From JBDRMV01 sp043811795 (lineage in GTDB: Bacteria > CG03): a stretch of DNA of 6,576 bases. This document shows, in pieces, positions 1-5,210 of the stretch. Within the stretch, counting starts at the first letter, position 1; each line of letters opens with the position of its first letter. The notes under the pieces were generated by a model that searched no databases, had not been told where the DNA came from, and was given only the letters and a program-made list of their open reading frames with translations. The stretch spans positions 1-6,576 of the forward strand of contig JBDRMV010000063.1 in the NCBI GenBank assembly GCA_043811795.1, written 5' to 3'. A program made the translations under genes and the position numbers.

Positions 1-2222
1 GTTATATCAACGGACGCTTTTTTATTTTTGCCGTCCAAGAGCAGTTTCTCTACTTTCTTCTCCACGCCCTGAACATCCGTTTTAAGTCGTTCCGAGATGC
101 GGCTCAGGAGAGCTTCATTTTCCGCAAGATATTTCAGCACTCCGAAACCGGTCACCGCCTCTATTCTCCGTATGCCCTGCGCAACGGCTTTCTGGGCGGT
201 GATTTTTAAGAGCCCTATTCTGCCTGTCCGTGAAACGTGGCAGCCCCCGCAGAACTCGGCGCTTACCGCCTCGTCCGGATTTTCACTGCCGACCGTCACT
301 ATCCTGACGACCTCGCCGTATTTTTCCTCAAAAAAATGAAGCGCTTTCAGTTTTTTAGCCGCCGAAGCGCTGTATTCTTTTTTGTAAACATCTCTGTCGT
401 CAAGGATTATTTTGTTTACGATTTCCGAGACCTTATCCAGTTCCTCGTCTTCTATCTTTCTTGATACGGTAAAATCAAACCTCAGGGCATCCGGCGTAAC
501 GGCGCTTCCCGCCTGTCGGACTTCCGCACCTATAACGCTCCTTAACGCCGTCTGAAGAAGATGGGTGGCGGTGTGATTCCTCTCAATTGCCGACCTTCTC
601 TCTTCATCCACCGAGCACGAGACATCATCTCCGAAAGATGCCGAACCTTTTAAAACCTTGAGCCTGTGAAAAACCGTACCTGAAACGACATAAACGTCAA
701 GAACTTCCGCCTCAAAATCACCGCCGGAAATCCGGCCGGTGTCGTTAACCTGCCCCCCCGAGGAAGCGTAAAATGGCGTTTCGGATAAAACAGCCTCGCA
801 TTCGGCGCCTTTTTTAACGGAGTCCGTTTTCTTTTCATTCTCAAGTATTAAAACAATCTTTGACCGCAGGTTTAACGTGTCGTAGCCCCTGAAAGGCGTA
901 ATCCCCGCCTCCGCCGCCGCTGATTTCAGATATTTTTCATCCCGGGCGCCGCTGCCCGTCCATGATGTCTTGGACATCTCTTTTTCTTTTTCAAGCAGTT
1001 CTCCAAAGCCCTTTTCGTCAATCGATAATTTATATGAGGAGGCAATGTCTTCCAAAAGTTCAATGGGAAAACCGTAGGTCGCATACATTTCAAAACAGAG
1101 AGCCGCCGGAATGATGTCTTTGCCCCTGATTTTCTTCAGGGCGTCTTTCAGGATTTCCATTCCGGTTTCAAGCGATTTTTTAAACCTCTCCTCCTCGTTT
1201 TTCAGCGTGAGCGATATTCCCGCGGAATCCGGGACGAGAGCGGGATAAACGTCTCCGAAAATATCAAAGACAACCGTCATGAGTTTTGTAAGAGAGTGTT
1301 TGAAACCGACCTTGTCCGCCGACACCATCGCCCTTCTTATCAGCCGTCTCAGGACATAGCCGCGGCCTGTGTTCGACGGGGAAACCCCGTCGCCTATGAT
1401 AAATGCACTTGCTCTTACATGGTCGGCGAGACGCCTGATATGCGTTAAATCGCGGGTTTTGCAGGATGCTTCAATCCGGTCAACGAGCGGTTTAAGGACA
1501 TCCGTTTCGTAAGTTGATTTCAAACCGTTCAGAACCATCAGGAGCCGTTCGAAACCCATGCCGGTGTCTATGTTTTTCTGCGCGAGATGACTCAACCCGC
1601 CGGAGGCGTTCCTGTCAAACTCCGTAAAAACGAGGTTCCAGACCTCAATCCATCTGTCGCAGCTGCAACCCACAGAGCAGTCCTTTTTGCCGCAGCCGGC
1701 GCCCTCTCCCATATCGTATATGATTTCCGAACAGTACCCGCAGGGGCCTGTTTCAGCCATCGCCCAGAAATTATCCTCGTCGCCCAGTTTTACAATCCTG
1801 CCGGCGGGAATAATTTTTTTCCAGATTTCAAACGCTTCTTTATCCTTGCGGTGAACCGTCGCGTAAAGCCGCGAAACATCCATTTTGAGGTCTTTTGTCA
1901 GAAATTCCCACGCGAGTTGAATAGCCTCTTCCTTAAAATATCCCCCCGCCGAAAAATTCCCCAGCATTTCAAAAAACGTAAGATGCCGCATTGTTCTGCC
2001 GACATTATCTATATCCGAAGTCCTGAGACACTTCTGTATGGAGACCGCTTTAGGGGGCTTCATTTTTACAATGCCGAGAAACATATCCTTGAACTGCACC
2101 ATTCCCGCGGTCGTGAAAAGAAGAGTGGGGTCGTCGGGAACGAGAGATATGGACGGGTACTGCCGGTGTCCCTTTTTCTCAAAATACTCGAAAAATATCT
2201 TCCTTAATTCCGCATGTGTCAT
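1..2222 (-). CDS. alaS: Alanyl-tRNA synthetase (3' end outside window)
   Basis: This enzyme charges tRNA-Ala with alanine in the cytoplasm and removes mischarged Ser or Gly. The minus strand is open from ATG at 2222 to the left edge, giving 740 residues of a family usually about 870-880 long, so the C-terminal C-Ala part is missing from view. The class II catalytic core is clear: LLFTTAGMVQFKD (34-46), RHLTFFEMLGNF (79-90), ETGPCGYCSEI (157-167), WNLVFTEFDR (195-204) and IDTGMGFERL (218-227). GRGYVLRRLIRRA (286-298) follows in the tRNA-binding region. The editing domain has its zinc ligands in HTATH (H550, H554) and CGGCH (C658, H662). A Cys-rich stretch at 177-188 precedes the WNLVF motif, as in many bacterial AlaRS. 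The start gives MTHAELRKIFFEYFEKKGH, which matches the usual AlaRS N-terminus. No upstream in-frame ATG, GTG or TTG was seen. The Shine-Dalgarno is poor: GGCGG stands 7 T's before ATG. Confidence 0.97.
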   Translation of the reverse strand, partial: MTHAELRKIFFEYFEKKGHRQYPSISLVPDDPTLLFTTAGMVQFKDMFLGIVKMKPPKAVSIQKCLRTSDIDNVGRTMRHLTFFEMLGNFSAGGYFKEEAIQLAWEFLTKDLKMDVSRLYATVHRKDKEAFEIWKKIIPAGRIVKLGDEDNFWAMAETGPCGYCSEIIYDMGEGAGCGKKDCSVGCSCDRWIEVWNLVFTEFDRNASGGLSHLAQKNIDTGMGFERLLMVLNGLKSTYETDVLKPLVDRIEASCKTRDLTHIRRLADHVRASAFIIGDGVSPSNTGRGYVLRRLIRRAMVSADKVGFKHSLTKLMTVVFDIFGDVYPALVPDSAGISLTLKNEEERFKKSLETGMEILKDALKKIRGKDIIPAALCFEMYATYGFPIELLEDIASSYKLSIDEKGFGELLEKEKEMSKTSWTGSGARDEKYLKSAAAEAGITPFRGYDTLNLRSKIVLILENEKKTDSVKKGAECEAVLSETPFYASSGGQVNDTGRISGGDFEAEVLDVYVVSGTVFHRLKVLKGSASFGDDVSCSVDEERRSAIERNHTATHLLQTALRSVIGAEVRQAGSAVTPDALRFDFTVSRKIEDEELDKVSEIVNKIILDDRDVYKKEYSASAAKKLKALHFFEEKYGEVVRIVTVGSENPDEAVSAEFCGGCHVSRTGRIGLLKITAQKAVAQGIRRIEAVTGFGVLKYLAENEALLSRISERLKTDVQGVEKKVEKLLLDGKNKKASVDI

Positions 2223-2257
2223 AAAAAAACCGCCGTTAATGTCATTTCTCCGGTTTG

Positions 2258-2286
2258 ATTATAAAATAAAAACAACATATGAGCAA
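2258..2286 (-). promoter_or_regulatory. Predicted sigma70-type promoter of alaS
   Basis: On the minus strand a perfect -10 TATAAT (2263-2258) lies exactly 17 bp downstream of TTGCTC (2286-2281), which keeps the TTG of the -35 consensus. The start of transcription would be near 2251, giving a leader of about 30 nt. That is too short for a T-box or other large riboswitch. The -35 element is made by the first bases of the GAGCAA repeat copy at 2281, so a repeat forms part of this housekeeping gene's promoter. Confidence 0.6.
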
Positions 2287-2324
2287 ATAAGTAAATGAAA
2301 AGAATGGTGTAAATGGGGACGTCC
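2280..2324 (+). repeat. REP/MITE-like repeat, left copy (half element)
   Basis: Positions 2280-2302 are identical over 23 nt to 5132-5154. They are followed by AAATGGGGACGTCC (2311-2324), the exact reverse complement of 5107-5120. In the right-hand copy the 23-mer largely forms the loop of a hairpin with arms on both sides. Here only the right arm is present, so this copy looks like a half element. Looser similarity continues to about 2345 (TTAATATTAT..CCAA here, TGATATTATAACCAA at 5166-5180). The tail GGACGTCC is an 8-bp palindrome. Confidence 0.75.
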
Positions 2325-2352
2325 TTAATATTATCCAAATTTCACTTTGGTA

Positions 2353-2361
2353 TGCTATAAT
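2353..2361 (+). promoter_or_regulatory. Extended -10 promoter for the GIY-YIG gene
   Basis: TGCTATAAT is a textbook extended -10 (TG, one base, TATAAT at 2356-2361). The -35 region is weak (TATCCA at 2332-2337 with an 18-bp spacer), which an extended -10 can tolerate. The predicted start near 2368 leaves about 27 nt before the ATG at 2395. It points away from the alaS promoter, so the two form a divergent pair about 90 bp apart. Confidence 0.5.
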
Positions 2362-2394
2362 AATAGCGAGCAAATAAATTTAAAAAAGAACCGC

Positions 2395-2715
2395 ATGAAG
2401 CCGTTAAAAGAAAAGGATAAAGAAGACCCCCTGATTAAGAATATCTGGAAACTCTACAGGTTCGAGGAACCTACAATGAATCATGTCGCGGATGTAAACG
2501 GAGTTTATATTATTTACGATGATATGTTGAATATACTCCACATCGGTTTGGCAAAAGAAGGACAGGTGGAGCAAATAATGAAAAAGCACCTCAAGGACAA
2601 TGATTTTCCGAAGGCAGAATTCAGGCAGGTTTTTGAAACCGAAGATGATAAAAAAGCAGAAGAACTATTGGAGGACTGGAAAAAGAAATATCTGGAAGGA
2701 AATGAGCAGGGATGA
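2395..2715 (+). CDS. Small GIY-YIG-fold protein, probable catalytic Arg missing
   Basis: The product is 106 residues with no signal peptide, so probably cytoplasmic. NGVYIIYDD (35-43) followed by ILHIGLA (47-53) matches the GIY and YIG strands of the GIY-YIG nuclease fold with the usual spacing of about 10 residues between them. The next helix, QVEQIMKKHL (57-66), keeps the conserved-looking His65 but lacks the Arg normally found in R-x-x-x-H, so nuclease activity is doubtful. The C-terminus (ETEDDKKAEELLEDWKKKY, 81-99) looks like the acidic helix that carries the metal-binding Glu in active members. I chose ATG 2395 over an in-frame TTG at 2347 because the TTG lies upstream of the likely -10. 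The Shine-Dalgarno is weak (AAAGAA). The ORF overlaps the small downstream ORF by 14 nt. Its DNA role and partner are not known from sequence. Confidence 0.7.
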   Translation: MKPLKEKDKEDPLIKNIWKLYRFEEPTMNHVADVNGVYIIYDDMLNILHIGLAKEGQVEQIMKKHLKDNDFPKAEFRQVFETEDDKKAEELLEDWKKKYLEGNEQG

Positions 2716-2797
2716 AAAAGGAAAGGCATTCAAAGAAAAGCAAGTGATGAGGTGTTTAGAATTATTGGAAAATATGAGTAAACTGAAGACAAAATAG
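2702..2797 (+). CDS. 31-residue ORF overlapping the GIY-YIG gene
   Basis: I do not recognise this ORF. ATG at 2702 opens inside the last codons of the GIY-YIG gene in the +1 frame and gives a Lys/Glu-rich, probably helical peptide (begins MSRDEKGKAF, ends MSKLKTK). A purine-rich GGAAGGA lies immediately upstream, close to the start, and the overlap would allow translational coupling. Its TAG stop (2795-2797) lies in the left arm of the hairpin at 2791-2832. It may therefore be a true small coupled protein, the leftover start of a longer gene cut by a repeat, or chance. Its short length makes the last quite possible. Confidence 0.35.
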   Translation: MSRDEKGKAFKEKQVMRCLELLENMSKLKTK

Positions 2798-2832
2798 GTG
2801 TATCACTCTAAGATGTATAGGACACCTATTTT
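2791..2832. terminator. Perfect 11-bp stem hairpin, possible bidirectional terminator
   Basis: AAAATAGGTGT (2791-2801) and ACACCTATTTT (2822-2832) form a perfect 11-bp stem around a 20-nt loop. An A-run starts one side and a T-run ends the other, so it could terminate on either strand, though the U's are inside the stem and the loop is long. The right arm continues as ATTTTCCATT (2828-2837), which also occurs in the repeat at 5197-5206. It may thus be another palindromic repeat rather than a dedicated terminator. Confidence 0.5.
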
Positions 2833-2871
2833 CCATTAAATTTTGGAATTAAAAAAAGGAACTTAAAAGGA

Positions 2872-3540
2872 ATGAAAAATAGAAATAATATAAAGATGAT
2901 AATTCTAGTTATTTTAATATTCACTGCTTTAGGTTCTCATGCAGTTGGAAAAAATAATATAATTGATGTCAGAGCAGGTTATGGAATTCCGGTACTCAGT
3001 ATGGAAGAACACAAGGGATACCATAACGAGCCAATAATAGCTACTTCAGGCGAATCAAAGTGGTTGGGTCTGGATATACACCTTGGAAGGAAACCTGTAG
3101 TATCCTTTGGTTATGGTAAGATATTTTACTATGAAGACAGCCAGTTAATAATTTCTGTGTTTGATGAATCTGGTGATTACTTGGGAGAAGAGGTTATTAG
3201 TTTAATTAAGTTGAAAGTCACTGTAATACCTATAATTGTAAACATCTTGGGAGATATACCTTTAAACAAGAAATGCGGATTTAAATTTGGAGCAGGTTTG
3301 GGAAACTATAAAGTGAAGTATGATTATGAAACAATTTACAAAGGTTCATTTGCAATCTTGGGAACCAAATATAATTACGGTGATTTTAAAACCAAAATAG
3401 GAGGACAGTTTATCATAGACTTCTATTATTATTTGAATGAAAAATTATCTTTAAATATAAGTGGAATGATAAGAAGAGTTGAGGATCAAAATCTTAACGG
3501 GACAGATGTAAATATAGGTATTTTGTGGAAATTATTTTAG
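2872..3540 (+). CDS. Secreted small outer-membrane beta-barrel protein
   Basis: The product is 222 residues. Residues 1-24 form a signal peptide: a basic start MKNRNNIK, a hydrophobic IILVILIFTAL core, and a likely cut after GSHA. The mature part alternates polar and hydrophobic residues with glycine/aromatic strands, such as VRAGYGIPVL near the start, KPVVSFGYGKIFYY, CGFKFGAGLGNYKVKY, and the closing VNIGILWKLF ending in Phe. A final aromatic residue is the usual signal for the BAM outer-membrane assembly machine. Size and pattern fit an eight-stranded OmpW/OmpX-like porin-family barrel, but I cannot name a family. The gene starts at ATG 2872, with AAAGGA about 10 nt upstream and a second AAGGA touching the start. 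It follows the hairpin at 2791-2832, so it may have its own promoter, which I could not identify. Its composition is strongly AT-rich. Confidence 0.75.
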   Translation: MKNRNNIKMIILVILIFTALGSHAVGKNNIIDVRAGYGIPVLSMEEHKGYHNEPIIATSGESKWLGLDIHLGRKPVVSFGYGKIFYYEDSQLIISVFDESGDYLGEEVISLIKLKVTVIPIIVNILGDIPLNKKCGFKFGAGLGNYKVKYDYETIYKGSFAILGTKYNYGDFKTKIGGQFIIDFYYYLNEKLSLNISGMIRRVEDQNLNGTDVNIGILWKLF

Positions 3541-3556
3541 AAAAAAGAAAAAAGGG

Positions 3557-3603
3557 CCTGCCTGCAACGCTTGAGCAAGGCTCAGACTTGCGAGGCGGGC
3601 AGG
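3557..3603. repeat. GC-rich imperfect hairpin between genes
   Basis: CCTGCCTGC (3557-3565) pairs over 9 bp, with one G-U, to GCGGGCAGG (3595-3603). Inside are CGC/GCG pairs (3568-3570 with 3590-3592) and a tip hairpin TGAGC-AAG-GCTCA (3572-3584). This GC-rich stretch lies 16 nt after the barrel gene's stop in very AT-rich surroundings, so it looks like an inserted dispersed palindromic repeat. It has no following T-run and is not a classic terminator, though it may protect the upstream mRNA 3' end. Confidence 0.65.
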
Positions 3604-3640
3604 GTACCACCTTGAAATGGTGTCGTCAGGGAAAAAGGTA

Positions 3641-3662
3641 AATTGTGTCACGTGCCACAATT
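3641..3662. repeat. 22-bp near-perfect palindrome centred on CACGTG
   Basis: AATTGTG (3641-3647) and CACAATT (3656-3662) flank TCACGTGC. The whole 22 bp equals its own reverse complement except for one symmetric mismatch (T3648 against C3655). It lies 54 bp upstream of the propeller gene's start, so it could be a dimeric repressor operator. It could equally be part of the same palindromic repeat cluster, since a GGCGTTCCCATTTCCCA motif follows within 20 bp. Confidence 0.55.
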
Positions 3663-3676
3663 ACAGGGGAATGAGG

Positions 3677-3693
3677 GGCGTTCCCATTTCCCA
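3677..3693 (+). repeat. Degenerate copy of the GGACGTCCCCATTT motif
   Basis: GGCGTTCCCATTTCCCA differs by a few bases from the copies at 5107 (GGACGTCCCCATTTTCCCA) and 5189 (CGTCCCCATTTTCCA). It sits just upstream of the propeller gene's ribosome binding site. TCCCA occurs twice (3682-3686 and 3689-3693), and either copy could pair with TGGGA (3703-3707), which overlaps that site. Confidence 0.55.
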
Positions 3694-3703
3694 CTTTTTT
3701 ATT

Positions 3704-3710
3704 GGGAGGA
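3704..3710 (+). promoter_or_regulatory. Strong ribosome binding site that sets the propeller gene start
   Basis: GGGAGGA ends 5 nt before ATG 3716 and directly precedes a clean signal peptide. This site fixes the start there rather than at the in-frame ATG 3617, which would add 33 residues read from intergenic repeats. Confidence 0.8.
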
Positions 3711-3715
3711 ATAAA

Positions 3716-4747
3716 ATGAAGAAGACAATAATTATTTTATGCTGTTTTTTGTTTGCGGTGCAGGTATATGCAAAAGATAAGGATAAAAATGGATTGATAG
3801 GGCAAGCATCTGAAGTAGTGAAAAAAGTAGAAGTTTCAACCGAAATAGTTGTGAATTCTACTGACACTGCGGTAATAGAAGAATATGTTCCAAAGGTAAT
3901 AATAGAGGGTAAATGGGGAACGGGCGAGGGGGAGTTCGGGATGACAATGTTTGAAGGTGACACAGTTTTTCCTGAAAGTGTGGTTGTTGATAGCGATGGA
4001 AATATATATATATCAGACTATATAAATAATCGAATTCAGAAGTACACCTCTAAAGGCGGTTATCTTAAAAGTATCCCTATAGAAAGTTTCGAGAGATATA
4101 CTAATAAAGAATATAGAGAGATTTCTAAAAAATATAAAGAAAAGAATAAAACTTCCTGGATGCCACATGCAAAGCTTTCTGTTTCAACAATATATATAGA
4201 TAGCAAGGATAATATTTATTTTTCTGGAAGAAAAAATATAAAATTTGATAAAAAAGGGAAAAGAGAAACAATAACTTCTAATAAATTTAGAAAGAACAGG
4301 GAAGATTTTAAATTATCAGCTAATTTGAAAATAGAAGATAAATATGATATTAGAACTAGCGAGAAGTTAGAAAATAAAAAAGAGAAGAAAATAAATTTAA
4401 TTATTAGAGATATTGAAAAGGATAAATTAATAAATATTCCATTAGGTCTATTCAGTAAGTCATATAAAGTAGAGTTTATTAAAAATGACAAAAATAATAA
4501 TTTATATGTATGTATTTCTAGGAGCATTTATCCATACTATATAAAAATATTTGATATCAATGGAAAATTGTTAAATAACATACCTATTCGAAAAAAAATA
4601 CCCCATAATCTTGGCTTTCCATTTATTGATGAGATGGGGAATATATATCAACTAGCGATTATACCAGATTCAATACATCCTAGAACTTATTCGCATTCGG
4701 ATGGATTGAAACTGTTTAAGTTAAAGAGGGTAATGAATATTAAATAG
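3716..4747 (+). CDS. Secreted NHL-type beta-propeller protein
   Basis: The product is 343 residues. MKKTIIILCCFLFAVQVYA is a signal peptide with a cut after A19. No lipobox fits, so it is probably periplasmic or extracellular. After a 40-residue spacer comes GKWGTGEGEFG (65-75), the usual lead-in of NHL/six-bladed propellers. The one clear NHL repeat runs FPESVVVDSDGNIYIS-D-NNRIQKY (85-110). Weaker blades are VSTIYIDSKDNIYFS (156-170), VEFIKNDKNNNLYVC..IKIFDINGKLL (252-286) and FPFIDEMGNIYQL..GLKLFK (301-335). This is fewer than six clear blades, but the GLKLFKLKR end looks natural. Residues 120-240 are unusually Lys-rich and AT-rich. NHL propellers commonly bind proteins, glycans or nucleic acids, and no ligand can be read here. 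The next ORF begins 9 nt after the stop, so the two probably form an operon. Confidence 0.75.
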   Translation: MKKTIIILCCFLFAVQVYAKDKDKNGLIGQASEVVKKVEVSTEIVVNSTDTAVIEEYVPKVIIEGKWGTGEGEFGMTMFEGDTVFPESVVVDSDGNIYISDYINNRIQKYTSKGGYLKSIPIESFERYTNKEYREISKKYKEKNKTSWMPHAKLSVSTIYIDSKDNIYFSGRKNIKFDKKGKRETITSNKFRKNREDFKLSANLKIEDKYDIRTSEKLENKKEKKINLIIRDIEKDKLINIPLGLFSKSYKVEFIKNDKNNNLYVCISRSIYPYYIKIFDINGKLLNNIPIRKKIPHNLGFPFIDEMGNIYQLAIIPDSIHPRTYSHSDGLKLFKLKRVMNIK

Positions 4748-4756
4748 ATTTAAATC

Positions 4757-5107
4757 ATGAAAAATCGTTTGTTAATGAAAAGAATTATATTAATACTCAT
4801 TAGTTGTTTCTTTTCAACTTTGATATTTGCTCTAAACAGGGATCAGGTGATAGAGAACGCTGAATTATATTTGAATGTGAAATGGACACCTCAAAAGAAT
4901 GTAGAGGATTTCTTTGTTCCAGGTTATAATTCAGCTTTTGAAATTGGTGTTGAGGTTACAGGGGAGGCTTATGTTTATGGCGGCTTTGATCGATATGGAG
5001 GGGAACGGGAAAATAATAGTTGGTTAAATCAAGGATATACATTTCCTCAGCGGATAAACCTTCAAACTTGTCCAGGAGGAAATAATACAGGTATGGAAAA
5101 AATGTAG
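4757..5107 (+). CDS. Secreted protein, probably truncated NlpC/P60-like hydrolase start
   Basis: The ORF has 116 residues. MKNRLLMKRIILILISCFFSTLIFA is a signal peptide, with a cut near A25 (an alternative start is Met8 at 4778; neither has a good Shine-Dalgarno). The mature part, RDQVIENAELYLNVKWTPQK (28-47) and later TGEAYVYGGFD (68-78), resembles the opening of secreted NlpC/P60-like cell-wall hydrolases. In these a W-x-x motif and a Y-x-x-GG motif precede the catalytic DCSG segment. No DCSG or catalytic His is present: the ORF ends just where that part would be expected. The last residues MEKM and the TAG stop (5105-5107) are read from the palindromic repeat that begins near 5093, so a repeat insertion probably removed the C-terminus. 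The family call rests on remembered pattern only. It could instead be an unknown short secreted protein. It lies 9 nt downstream of the propeller gene. Confidence 0.5.
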   Translation: MKNRLLMKRIILILISCFFSTLIFALNRDQVIENAELYLNVKWTPQKNVEDFFVPGYNSAFEIGVEVTGEAYVYGGFDRYGGERENNSWLNQGYTFPQRINLQTCPGGNNTGMEKM

Positions 5108-5165
5108 GACGTCCCCATTTTCCCATTTTCTTGAGCAAATAAGTAAATGAAAAGGGAAATGGGGA
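5093..5165. repeat. REP/MITE-like palindromic repeat, right full copy
   Basis: TCCCCATTTTCCC (5112-5124) plus TTTTC (5126-5130) pairs with GAAAA (5149-5153) and GGGAAATGGGGA (5154-5165), with two bulged bases and an 18-nt loop. The right part of the loop plus the start of the right arm is the 23-mer (5132-5154) shared with 2280-2302. A second palindrome centres on GGACGTCC (5107-5114), with ATGGAAAAAATG (5093-5104) facing CATTTTCCCAT (5116-5126). The element contains the stop codon of the upstream ORF. No transposase gene is in the window. Confidence 0.75.
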
Positions 5166-5180
5166 TGATATTATAACCAA

Positions 5181-5210
5181 GGAAATGGCGTCCCCATTTT
5201 CCATTTTCCT
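5181..5210. repeat. Palindromic repeat abutting the PorV-TPR stop codon
   Basis: GGAAATGG (5181-5188) pairs with CCATTTTCC (5194-5202), with one bulge, around a CGTCC-containing loop. CGTCCCCATTTTCC (5189-5202) repeats the motif at 5110-5123. The repeat runs into the TAG stop (5211-5209, minus strand) of the PorV-TPR gene, so it lies immediately 3' of that gene and could serve as its transcript end. Confidence 0.65.

Noticed and set aside
1587..2207. 206-residue plus-strand ORF
   Set aside because: It lies fully antisense to alaS, whose conserved motifs are unmistakable. The translation is low in structure and rich in Pro, Arg and Phe, typical of a shadow frame.
2347..2394. TTG start giving 16 more residues on the GIY-YIG protein
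   Set aside because: This TTG lies upstream of the likely -10 TATAAT (2356-2361), so it would not be in the transcript, and it lacks a ribosome binding site.
2223..2394. T-box or riboswitch controlling alaS
   Set aside because: The predicted leader is only about 30 nt, and I saw no T-box motif or specifier-loop structure.
3617..3715. N-terminal extension of the propeller gene containing CVTCH, a CXXCH haem-binding pattern
   Set aside because: The 33 codons are read through the CACGTG palindrome and the repeat motif. The strong GGGAGGA site and signal peptide place the start at 3716, so the CXXCH is accidental.
4003..4013. TA dinucleotide run as a regulatory or origin-like element
   Set aside because: It lies within the coding sequence of the NHL repeat (NIYISD) and is explained by AT-rich codon use.
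3661..4527. Minus-strand ORFs of about 100 residues inside the propeller gene
   Set aside because: They are antisense shadows of the AT-rich coding region and lack ribosome binding sites and recognisable domains.
2280..5210. CRISPR array
   Set aside because: The repeats are few, of mixed orientation and irregular spacing, and no cas-like gene is present.
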